Program-made: the position numbers and the translations under genes
Notes under the pieces: generated by a model
What the model saw: the letters and a program-made list of their open reading frames with translations, nothing else
Databases searched by the model: none
Told to the model about the DNA's origin: nothing
In this document: one piece after another, positions 1-6,859 of the stretch
Layout of the letters: the number at the start of each line of letters is the position of its first letter
How positions within the stretch are numbered: the stretch's first letter is position 1
DNA from: PUPG01 sp964463915
GTDB lineage: Bacteria > Bacteroidota > Bacteroidia > Bacteroidales > UBA7960
Assembly (NCBI GenBank): GCA_964463915.1
Contig: CAYXEH010000035.1
Span: 1-27,009 of the forward strand
Reading direction: 5' to 3'
DNA: 27,009 bases

Positions 1-28
1 CCGGCTCCGGGTACAATTTTCACACAAT

Positions 29-71
29 AAAACGCCCGTCAGGGATCCGTGGATCCCTGACGGGCGTTTTT
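29..71. terminator. Strong bidirectional hairpin terminator
   Basis: A perfect 20-bp inverted repeat (arms 29-48 and 51-70, only GT between them, so the real loop is the central few bases) is GC-rich and flanked by an A-run on the left and a T-run on the right. It therefore fits a rho-independent terminator on either strand. It lies 86 bp past the stop of the minus-strand permease and would stop that transcript or any gene entering from the left edge. GGATCC occurs on both sides of the centre. Confidence 0.85.
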
Positions 72-156
72 GGTGAGCGGTTTTTATGACCTGCTATGCT
101 ACACCAACTGCTATGCTGCATCAGATCCGTCACCAACCCCGTATTAACCTTTTTCT

Positions 157-2526
157 CTATTCATATTTCAGCGCTTCCGCCGGATTGGTCCGCGAAAGCC
201 TCAGGGCATGGAAACTAACCGTCAGGATGGTGATCACCACGGCAAACAGGCCGCCCAGCAAGAACGGGGAAAGACTTATTTGAATCGCATACGGAAAAGT
301 ACCCAGCCAGCTATCCATAAAAAACCATACAACCGGCACGGCAAGGACAAATCCTATGGCAACAAGCAGCAGGAAATCTTTTAACAGCAACGCATAAATC
401 CGTATGGAGGCTGCTCCCAGCACCTTACGGATAGACACCTCCCTTGTACGCTGCCCCACCATGTAAGAGGCCAGACCAAACAAGCCCAGACAGGCGATCA
501 GCAAGGCAAATACGGCAAAAAGCATCATGATGGTTCCATACCTTTCGTCATCAGTAAAATGCCGGTTGAAAAATGTATCCAGAAATTGCGCCCGGAAAGT
601 ACGGTGGGGCATAAATTCACGGTTTAAAACTTCCAGATGCTGCATTACTTCACGGGTATTCTGCCCACTCATCTTCACCGAGGCCTTGAAGGAGGAGTTT
701 TCATCCCAGTAGATCAACAACGGCCCCAGGGCCTCGTGCGGAGAATTAAAATAAAAGTCCGGCACAATCCCGATGATCCGGGCGCCTTTGACCTCCTGCC
801 CGATCACTTCATCATAGCTACCCTCAAGCTCAAGCGCATTGACAGCGTATTCATTGATCATGATCACTTCCCGGTGTTCAGACCGCAGATCAGGATCAAA
901 GTGACGACCTGCAATGGGCTCTATGCCAAGCATGGCAAGGAAGTTGGCATGAGCGGGCAAATAACTGACCTGTTTGCGCGTCCCCTTCACCTCAACCGAT
1001 TCCTGCCATTGAACCCCTCCGGGAACCGCATTGGAAAAACTGACTTCTATCACATCAGGATGTTCCATGGCAGCCTCCCTGAAGGCCTCCTTCCGATCGG
1101 AGGAATCGAAATCAAAAAAGACCACATTCCCGGCCTCAAAACCCAGGGATTGGTTTTTCATATAGTCAATCTGCTGAAAAACAATGATGGTTCCGGAAAC
1201 CAGGGCCACGGAAACGCCGAACTGGAAAACGATCAGCAACTTCCTGAACAATGCACCCCCCTTCCCCGGGATTTTTTGCCCCTTAAGTACAGCAGCCGGC
1301 TGAAAAGAGGTCAGGTAAAAAGAGGGATAAATCCCCGATAAGAACCCAACCAGCAACACACCCATTGCAATAACCAGGACCGCCCGGGGCAGACCAAGAT
1401 CCATCAGGTGCAGATTGGTACCGGTCAGATCCCTGAAGTCCGGAAAGAAAATTTCAAGCAAGGCCAAAGACAACAACACAGCCAATGCGGTGGTCAGTAC
1501 CGATTCCACCAAAAACTGGAACATCAGTTGAGGCCTTGTACTTCCAAGCAGTTTTTTAATCCCGACTTCTTTGGAACGGCTAAAGGCCCGGGCTGTGGAA
1601 AGGTTCACAAAGTTGATCACCGCAATGCCCAACACAAAAAATGCAATAAGAATAAACGCATTGACTGTTCGGCGGTTGCCCGCTTTTACAGGCGACTGAA
1701 AGGCCACATCATCAGCAAAGTAGATTTCTGTGAGCGGACGCAGATAATGGTTTATTTCAATCTCACCCCCGATCATCTCAAAGAAAAATTCCTGAAACTC
1801 CGCGTTAATTTTTTCCTCCAGCTTATTGACATTGGTGCCGGGCTGCAGACGCAGGAAAGTGAAATTATTCCACTGTCCGAATGAATAAAGCACATCCTCA
1901 TTATTGCTAAAATCCTCCCACAATTCCAGTGGGGCGATTGCCTCATAAGGCAGATGGGTATGTGTGGGATTTTCGATCACCCCGGTAATTTGAAGGGGCA
2001 GGCGACCCATAATGGTTGCCCGTTCCCCGATTACATCGGTGTGACCGAATATATTTTCCGCCTGCCGGCGTGTTATTACCAGCGAATATTTGTCTGTAAG
2101 TGCGTGCCGGGGACTGCCGTGGATAAATTCCACATGGAAGAACTCAAAAAAAGTGGTATCTGCAATGATGATATCCGGAATATGGTAGGGATGGTCTTCA
2201 ACTACCACATCCGACTGGCTGAATATATGCCCATTGATACGCAATACATCCTCCACCTCCGGATAATTGTCTTTCAGATAAGGACCCTGCATGGTTCCGG
2301 TCAGGGCCCAGTCACCAGCATCCATTGAAGCCTCCAGACGGTAAATCCGGTCTGCGTCGTCATGCAAACGATCGTAAATATACTGGTCAATCACATAGAT
2401 GCTTACAAATACAAACACCGTAATGCCACAGGCAAAACCAAGAATATTTAAAACCGTATAAAGCCGTTCACGCAATAAATTCCGCAAACCAATTTTGAAG
2501 GTGTGGAAGAATTTCATTTTAAACAT
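157..2526 (-). CDS. ABC transporter permease, MacB/FtsX type, duplicated core
   Basis: This predicted inner-membrane permease of 789 aa belongs to the large Bacteroidota MacB_PCD/FtsX family. It has a first membrane segment at about residues 20-45, a periplasmic MacB-like domain, an FtsX core near 280-400 (with the SKEVGIKKLLG coupling segment), then a second hydrophobic segment near 425-455, another periplasmic domain and a final FtsX core from about 670 with the matching TREVSIRKVLGA segment. Such proteins work with a separate ATPase to export lipopeptides, drugs or lipoproteins or to act as mechanotransmission complexes. No ATPase gene is adjacent, so the substrate is unknown. An in-frame TTG seven codons upstream is possible, but ATG at 2526 is preferred; ATG at 2517 is an alternative. 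A TATTTTTG box lies 24 bp upstream of the chosen start. Confidence 0.9.
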   Translation of the reverse strand: MFKMKFFHTFKIGLRNLLRERLYTVLNILGFACGITVFVFVSIYVIDQYIYDRLHDDADRIYRLEASMDAGDWALTGTMQGPYLKDNYPEVEDVLRINGHIFSQSDVVVEDHPYHIPDIIIADTTFFEFFHVEFIHGSPRHALTDKYSLVITRRQAENIFGHTDVIGERATIMGRLPLQITGVIENPTHTHLPYEAIAPLELWEDFSNNEDVLYSFGQWNNFTFLRLQPGTNVNKLEEKINAEFQEFFFEMIGGEIEINHYLRPLTEIYFADDVAFQSPVKAGNRRTVNAFILIAFFVLGIAVINFVNLSTARAFSRSKEVGIKKLLGSTRPQLMFQFLVESVLTTALAVLLSLALLEIFFPDFRDLTGTNLHLMDLGLPRAVLVIAMGVLLVGFLSGIYPSFYLTSFQPAAVLKGQKIPGKGGALFRKLLIVFQFGVSVALVSGTIIVFQQIDYMKNQSLGFEAGNVVFFDFDSSDRKEAFREAAMEHPDVIEVSFSNAVPGGVQWQESVEVKGTRKQVSYLPAHANFLAMLGIEPIAGRHFDPDLRSEHREVIMINEYAVNALELEGSYDEVIGQEVKGARIIGIVPDFYFNSPHEALGPLLIYWDENSSFKASVKMSGQNTREVMQHLEVLNREFMPHRTFRAQFLDTFFNRHFTDDERYGTIMMLFAVFALLIACLGLFGLASYMVGQRTREVSIRKVLGAASIRIYALLLKDFLLLVAIGFVLAVPVVWFFMDSWLGTFPYAIQISLSPFLLGGLFAVVITILTVSFHALRLSRTNPAEALKYE

Positions 2527-2549
2527 GGTTAAGGGCACGTCAGACAATA

Positions 2550-2557
2550 CAAAAATA
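2550..2557 (-). promoter_or_regulatory. Putative Bacteroidota -7 promoter box of the permease gene
   Basis: Read on the minus strand the octamer is TATTTTTG, an exact fit to TAnnTTTG, about 24 bp before the permease ATG. No convincing -33 TTTG is seen at the usual 19-21 bp spacing, so the call rests on the -7 box and its position. Confidence 0.4.
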
Positions 2558-2590
2558 ACAAATCCCAGGCCAATGTCTGTAGATTGCTAT

Positions 2591-2650
2591 CTTATAAGCC
2601 CTTAAGCAGTTCTATAACCAGAGAACTCCCGGGAGAGTGTTCTATAAGGG
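2591..2650. repeat. Cluster of palindromes and a 9-bp direct repeat upstream of the permease
   Basis: Within 60 bp there are the palindromes CTTATAAG (2591-2598), CTTAAG (2601-2606) and CTCCCGGGAG (around 2625-2634), and two copies of GTTCTATAA at 2609-2617 and 2639-2647, exactly 30 bp apart. The cluster sits 35-95 bp upstream of the putative permease -7 box and behind the cold-shock gene stop. It may be an operator region; this is inference only. Confidence 0.4.
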
Positions 2651-2697
2651 ACACCAGTTGATCGTTTCCGAACAGTTAAAGGAAGGCGTCAGGCAGG

Positions 2698-3144
2698 TTA
2701 GTCAACCTTCTTCACATCTACCGCATTGATCCCTTTTAAGCCCTGTTCAAGCCGGTATGATACCTTATCGTTCTCGCCAATGGAATCCAGGTGGTTGTTG
2801 ATATGGGTAAAAACGCTTTCGCGGGTTTCACTGTCCTTAATAAACCCATACCCTTTGGAGGTATCAAAATAAGTTACGATGCCAACGTGTTCCGTTTCAG
2901 TATCATCGTCTTCACGGGGAGGAGTACCCAGTGGAATGTCTTCAGCCTTAATCTTTTTCCTTTTGCCGGGATCGGGAGGGGTATCCGTAAGATTCCCGTG
3001 CTCATCTACATAAGCAATCATCTCATCCGCACTGCTGCTTCCGCTCGCCTTGCGCTCTTCCTTTTTCTTTTGCTTATCCTTCCTTTTCTTGATACGGGCC
3101 TTCTCTTTTTCTTTCTTATTGACCGTTTGTTGCGGCTTTCCCAT
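2698..3144 (-). CDS. Cold-shock-domain protein with basic N-terminal tail
   Basis: This 148-aa protein carries a C-terminal cold-shock (OB-fold) domain from about residue 86, with the RNP1-like KGYGFIKD and RNP2-like VFTHI motifs that bind single-stranded RNA or DNA. The first 35 residues are almost entirely Lys/Arg/Glu/Gln, and a Pro/Asp/Glu-rich linker follows. It is therefore about twice the size of a classic 70-aa Csp and resembles the extended cold-shock proteins common in Bacteroidota. A role as nucleic-acid chaperone is likely; the targets are unknown. The gene is transcribed divergently from the MFS transporter and has an exact TACCTTTG box at 3205-3212, about 60 bp upstream of its ATG. 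Confidence 0.88.
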   Translation of the reverse strand: MGKPQQTVNKKEKEKARIKKRKDKQKKKEERKASGSSSADEMIAYVDEHGNLTDTPPDPGKRKKIKAEDIPLGTPPREDDDTETEHVGIVTYFDTSKGYGFIKDSETRESVFTHINNHLDSIGENDKVSYRLEQGLKGINAVDVKKVD

Positions 3145-3204
3145 GTACTATGTAAAATTTAAGTGAATTAAACCGGAGTAAATTGATAACAACTCCCTGT
3201 GTCA

Positions 3205-3212
3205 CAAAGGTA
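3205..3212 (-). promoter_or_regulatory. Putative -7 box, cold-shock gene
   Basis: The minus strand reads TACCTTTG, an exact TAnnTTTG octamer about 60 bp upstream of the cold-shock ATG. A clear -33 element is not visible. The long leader would suit a cold-shock mRNA with a structured 5' UTR, which is inference. Confidence 0.5.
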
Positions 3213-3272
3213 CAAACAATAACCATGCATTTGACGCTGAAAATCCCCTCCCCTGCATTTGGGTCCTTTTCA

Positions 3273-3280
3273 TACCTTTG
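3273..3280 (+). promoter_or_regulatory. Putative -7 box, MFS transporter gene
   Basis: The plus strand reads TACCTTTG, the same octamer as in the divergent promoter 60 bp away, about 45 bp upstream of the GTG start of the MFS gene. A TTTG occurs upstream at 3258-3261, but only 11 bp away, so it is not a canonical -33 element. Confidence 0.5.
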
Positions 3281-3324
3281 CAGCAAAATTTTTCTGGAAA
3301 CCACGCCGCAAATAATCGCTGAAC

Positions 3325-4560
3325 GTGAATTACCTTCAACTATATAGAGCAAATCCACGCATTCTCTCTTTGGGGATGATGCTGGTATTCTTCTCCAGTT
3401 TCGGGCAAACCTTCGTGGTCTCGCTTTACATTCCCGGGTTCATGGAAGCATTCGGCATCAGTGCCAGCGGTTTCAGCACCCTGTATGCCGTGGCCACCCT
3501 CTTAAGTGCCGCCACTTTGATCTTTGTGGGAAAGAAAATCGATTACATCCCCCTGAAACGCTTTGCCCTGTTCGTGGTCACCGGCATTTTGGTTGCCTGC
3601 CTGCTGGCAGCTGCTTCCTGGAACCTTGTGGCCTTGTTCTTTGGTATTTATACGATGCGGTTTTTCGGACAGGGACTGCTGATGCACACGGCCATGACCA
3701 CCATGTCGCGTTACTTCTCCCGTGCCCGGGGAAAGGCCCTGAGTATTGCCGCCCTGGGTTTCCCCATGGGCGAGGCAGTTTTTCCCATATTGGTAGCCAG
3801 CAGCATCGGGCTGTTCGGTTGGCGCGAAACCCTGATATTAAGTGCCGTCCTCATTGGCACGGTACTGGTCCCCTTTACAATCGTTTCCCTGAACCGCATA
3901 AAGCGGACCCATATTTACGAGGGGCAATCTGAAGCTGAGTCGCGAAAAGCATCCGAAGAGGAACAGGCTCAGAAGTTATGGAAACAGCGGGAAGTATTCC
4001 GCACTCCCTGGTTCTACCTGTTTGCCCCTACGGTATTCCTGATAGGCTTCCTGCAAACAAACCTGTTCTTTTTTCAGACTTTCATTGCCGATGACAAAGG
4101 ATGGAGTACCGAATGGATGGCCGGAAGCATTACGGCCTACGCCGCCTCATCCATTATCATGTCGATGATCGCCGGTCCGCTCGTCGACCGGTTCTCAGCC
4201 AGGTGGCTCTTTCCATTCATGCTCCTACCCCTGGCAGCCGGCCTTGTGATACTGTCGGTGGGCACACATCCGGTCACCACCCCATTGTACTGGCTGCTGG
4301 TGGGCTTCACCGGCGGAATGAATGCCCCCGTTACCTCTTCCCTCTATGCGGAAACTTTCGGCACCCGGAGTCTGGGCGCTGTCCGCAGCCTTTTTACATT
4401 TGTGATGGTGGTCAGCACAGCACTGGGGCCGGTGGTTTACAGTTTCTTCCTTGACAGGGGCGCAAGCTTCAACCAGATCCATTACATGGCAATCGGGGTG
4501 ATCGCTGTCAATATGCTGTTTGTCCTGTCCAGGATGCGCAGCCTCGCCGGTAACCAGTAG
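3325..4560 (+). CDS. MFS transporter (12-TM)
   Basis: This 411-aa inner-membrane protein has about twelve hydrophobic segments, a soluble central loop near residues 190-220 rich in Glu, Ser and Lys, and MFS_1-type features such as FVGKKID after the second segment and GPLVDRFSARW at the matching place in the second half. The substrate is not evident; oxalate/formate- or monocarboxylate-type relatives are possible. The start is GTG at 3325. The residues before the first ATG (3376) look like a normal N-terminus of this family (NYLQLYRANPRILSLG, directly before the first TM helix), so GTG is kept. It is divergent from the cold-shock gene and appears to be a single-gene transcript. Confidence 0.85.
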   Translation: MNYLQLYRANPRILSLGMMLVFFSSFGQTFVVSLYIPGFMEAFGISASGFSTLYAVATLLSAATLIFVGKKIDYIPLKRFALFVVTGILVACLLAAASWNLVALFFGIYTMRFFGQGLLMHTAMTTMSRYFSRARGKALSIAALGFPMGEAVFPILVASSIGLFGWRETLILSAVLIGTVLVPFTIVSLNRIKRTHIYEGQSEAESRKASEEEQAQKLWKQREVFRTPWFYLFAPTVFLIGFLQTNLFFFQTFIADDKGWSTEWMAGSITAYAASSIIMSMIAGPLVDRFSARWLFPFMLLPLAAGLVILSVGTHPVTTPLYWLLVGFTGGMNAPVTSSLYAETFGTRSLGAVRSLFTFVMVVSTALGPVVYSFFLDRGASFNQIHYMAIGVIAVNMLFVLSRMRSLAGNQ

Positions 4561-4944
4561 GACCTGTCGGATTTGAGAAATCAGTTCATTAGTTATCCTT
4601 TTCAGGATGTACCGCCTCGCCGGCGGACAGAACGACCGACAGGCAACAGAGCAATCATCCCGGCGCAGCATCAATGACAACCAGGGGTCGCAGAATACCC
4701 GGATCCAGGCAATACCCAATCATCCAGGACGGCCGGAACAGTATTACACATATTGTAGAATTATTTGCACACTGCAGGCCATCTTTCTTCATTTTTATAT
4801 CCTCCCGGAAAAATGATCAGATCCCTCCTCAGGCCCGGTAAATGAAGACCTCAGGTACAACAGCAGATTATACAACCGGTAAATGGCATGGTATTTCCAC
4901 TGATTCAGGATAAATTGTCTCACTTAAAAAAAGGAGGATTAACC
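4561..4944. other. Intergenic region between MFS and dodecin-like genes
   Basis: No credible gene is seen in these 384 bp; the short open frames are low-complexity and lack family features. Visible structure is a small GC hairpin around CCGCC/GGCGG at about 4611-4625 and a 10-bp direct repeat CCGGTAAATG at 4835-4844 and 4876-4885 (41 bp apart) upstream of the dodecin-like gene. A TAnnTTTG box was not found. Confidence 0.5.
4931..4937 (+). promoter_or_regulatory. Strong ribosome binding site of the dodecin-like gene
   Basis: AAGGAGG lies 7 bp before ATG 4945. It is unusually strong for Bacteroidota and decides the start: the longer open frame from 4888 would put this site inside the coding region. 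Confidence 0.8.
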
Positions 4945-5145
4945 ATGCTAGTAAAAGTAGTTGAAGTGATTGGTGTATCAGACAAGGGATTTACCGAAGC
5001 CGCAGAGAATGCGGTGGCAGAAGCTTCCAAAACCCTGAAAAACATCAAATCCATCTACGTAAAACACATGAACGCGAACGTAGAGAACAACAAAATCGTT
5101 TCCTATGCGGTAAACGCCAAAATATCTTTTGAAATTGAGAGATAG
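4945..5145 (+). CDS. Dodecin-family small protein
   Basis: This 66-aa protein has the dodecin pattern: a first strand VKVVEVIGVS, one amphipathic helix (FTEAAENAVAEASKTL), then strands IKSIYVKHMNAN, KIVSYAVNAKI and SFEIE. Dodecins assemble into hollow dodecamers that store or buffer flavins. The flavin-stacking Trp that normally follows the helix (the IRW/I-x-W position) is Ser/Ile here (NIKSIYV), so canonical isoalloxazine stacking is doubtful. It belongs to a Trp-less dodecin-like subgroup that I recall from Bacteroidota. The start is fixed by the AAGGAGG site. A hairpin plus T-run follows 27 bp after the stop. It is monocistronic and convergent with the reductive-dehalogenase-like gene. 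Confidence 0.85.
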   Translation: MLVKVVEVIGVSDKGFTEAAENAVAEASKTLKNIKSIYVKHMNANVENNKIVSYAVNAKISFEIER

Positions 5146-5172
5146 GTTTTCCGCAGCGCTGCACCCAGATTG

Positions 5173-5211
5173 AAACTGCCATTTACCATTTTGTAGATGG
5201 CAGTTTTTTTA
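5173..5211 (+). terminator. Terminator of the dodecin-like gene
   Basis: The 10-bp arms AAACTGCCAT (5173-5182) and ATGGCAGTTT (5197-5206) enclose a 14-nt loop and are followed by a run of T. The right arm and T-run lie inside the last codons of the opposing minus-strand gene, whose stop is at 5183-5185. On the minus strand the left arm starts with an A-run complement, so the structure may stop both transcripts. Confidence 0.8.
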
Positions 5212-6589
5212 TATCCGCGCGGTGCATTGCCGGTTTCGGCCTGCGGCCATAAAGCAGGTCATCCCCGGCCAGGGCCAGTTTCACCATCAGGCCGGAGCGG
5301 CGAATAAGACGGCGGATAACCTGATGCATCACATTGTCGGGATGGCTGAAAGGACATACCGCCATACAACGTCCGCAATCGGTCCCTGCAATACACCAAT
5401 ACCGGTAGCAGGACTCCGCGTTGATCTTCCATCGCCTTATCCCGTCTGTATCTTCCATTTCGCCCTGCGGGATGGATTTTCCGGGGCAGCAATCCGCACA
5501 TTTTTCACAAATCCGGCAAAATTCAATCATGGTCGGATCGTGCCGGGACCCGTCCGCCACCAGGGGTGCATCGGTAGTTACCACGGCGATCCTGACCCGG
5601 GGCCCGAGACGGGGAGTCATCAGCAGGCCCATACGCCCGATCTCTCCCAGCCCGGCATCCCTGGCCACCAGCGGACAAATGAGTTCATAGTCGCCATCGA
5701 TATGTGCCCTGGCATCATATCCCAGACGCTGCAAAAGCTCCGAAAGTTCAAGGGCAAGGGTGGCGGAATTCAGATATTGCCTGGAAGATTCCAAAGTAAT
5801 CGGGGCAGCCGGGGCGGTCCTTACACTGTCAAAATCCATCTCAACGGTAAAGGCAATGGCGTGGGTATGCAGCATCTTCACCGGCCGCCCCCTGGATTCT
5901 TCTCTTCCCCTGTGGGTATACAGGTGGTAATCACGGATCAGCGTAACCCCGGCACTATGCGCTCCGAGTTGCAAAGCCCGTTTCTTCAGGTAATGGGTTA
6001 ACCATGCCGGGTCGATGTCATGGGTCGCCTCCCCGCCCCCGGATAAAAAATCACGATCCACTTTGGGCTGCTTCTTGTTTGCCTGACGGAGGTATTTGAT
6101 CAGTCCAAAATTGGCCTCCGCCTCTTTGAACAAAACAGGGTGGTAAAACAGGCTATTTGCTGATAAAAGACCGGGCAAACTGCGTATTTTGGCGTCTTCC
6201 GGAGCTTTTTCAGGATTCTCCGCATAATAAGATTCGAATGCCGGGGAACCCGGGATCAGCTCCATTCGGGCAAACATGGTATCGGATTCATCCACCCTTC
6301 GGCGTGGGCTGCCTTGCCCGGCAGGATCACTAAGGGGCTTTCTGAAAAACAGGTATACCCCCGCCATCATCACAATGACAAACCCACCGGCTAACACCAT
6401 TTTGCCGGGGAAATCAACATACCCCAATGCCAGTGCAGCAATCAGTGCCACAGCCGAAGCTGCCAGGAGTTTGCGTCCCGGGATGGTCTCCCCTTCCCGA
6501 AACGATGTCACCGCACCATAAAACAAGGCTGCTGCAATAAGGCCCCAAAAAACATAGATGATCCCACTGCTGACCTCCGAAGCTTCCAT
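5183..6589 (-). CDS. Membrane-anchored reductive-dehalogenase-like 4Fe-4S protein
   Basis: This 468-aa protein resembles the RdhA/reductive dehalogenase family (corrinoid- and FeS-dependent, related to epoxyqueuosine reductase). Three hydrophobic segments (about 8-27, 38-58, 63-83) replace the usual Tat signal. A central part contains the RdhA-like stretch AGLGEIGRMGLLMTP followed by LGPRVRIAVVTTDAPL. The first cluster motif is CRICEKCADCCP (Cys358, 361, 364, 368) and the second is spread over Cys394/399, 405, 408 and 412 in CGRCMAVCPF. Respiratory RdhA proteins are about 500 aa, Tat-exported and paired with a small RdhB anchor. None is nearby, and here the anchor appears to be built in. Topology (cytoplasmic-side catalytic domain) and substrate are inferred or unknown; halogenated substrates are not proven. 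Confidence 0.75.
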   Translation of the reverse strand: MEASEVSSGIIYVFWGLIAAALFYGAVTSFREGETIPGRKLLAASAVALIAALALGYVDFPGKMVLAGGFVIVMMAGVYLFFRKPLSDPAGQGSPRRRVDESDTMFARMELIPGSPAFESYYAENPEKAPEDAKIRSLPGLLSANSLFYHPVLFKEAEANFGLIKYLRQANKKQPKVDRDFLSGGGEATHDIDPAWLTHYLKKRALQLGAHSAGVTLIRDYHLYTHRGREESRGRPVKMLHTHAIAFTVEMDFDSVRTAPAAPITLESSRQYLNSATLALELSELLQRLGYDARAHIDGDYELICPLVARDAGLGEIGRMGLLMTPRLGPRVRIAVVTTDAPLVADGSRHDPTMIEFCRICEKCADCCPGKSIPQGEMEDTDGIRRWKINAESCYRYWCIAGTDCGRCMAVCPFSHPDNVMHQVIRRLIRRSGLMVKLALAGDDLLYGRRPKPAMHRADIKKLPSTKW

Positions 6590-6682
6590 AATCCCAAATA
6601 TATTGCTTTAATACCAAACCCGGAAACCGGCGATGCCAATCAGGCTGTTTTTGTTCGTGTCCTCCCGGATTATTCCTTCCGG

Positions 6683-6690
6683 CAAATTTA
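6683..6690 (-). promoter_or_regulatory. Putative -7 box, reductive-dehalogenase-like gene
   Basis: The minus strand reads TAAATTTG, an exact TAnnTTTG octamer about 94 bp upstream of the ATG at 6589, in an AT-rich divergent intergenic region. No -33 element is recognised. Confidence 0.35.
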
Positions 6691-6794
6691 GTTACATTTG
6701 AAACTTAAATCTTTAAAATTATTATTTTATTTGGTTACCAGGCATTCAGCCATCCGATTATTTTTTCATGCCGTTCATATTGAAATTGTTTTAT

Positions 6795-6802
6795 TATTTT
6801 TG
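6795..6802 (+). promoter_or_regulatory. Putative -7 box, BspA-repeat lipoprotein gene
   Basis: The plus strand reads TATTTTTG, matching TAnnTTTG, 57 bp upstream of ATG 6860 in AT-rich sequence. TTG triplets lie upstream but not at the canonical spacing. Confidence 0.4.
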
Positions 6803-6859
6803 GATAAACCCCCGTTACTCATCACATAGTTAACCCATAAAACAGCGTAATCACAAGGC

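Noticed and set aside
91..117. Two copies of CTGCTATGCT 17 bp apart
   Set aside because: Only two short copies in low-information sequence; no array or function can be supported.
4225..4719. Minus-strand open frame of 164 codons overlapping the 3' end of the MFS gene
   Set aside because: It is mostly antisense to the clearly coding MFS gene, has Cys/His/Gln-rich composition typical of shadow frames, and shows no domain or signal.
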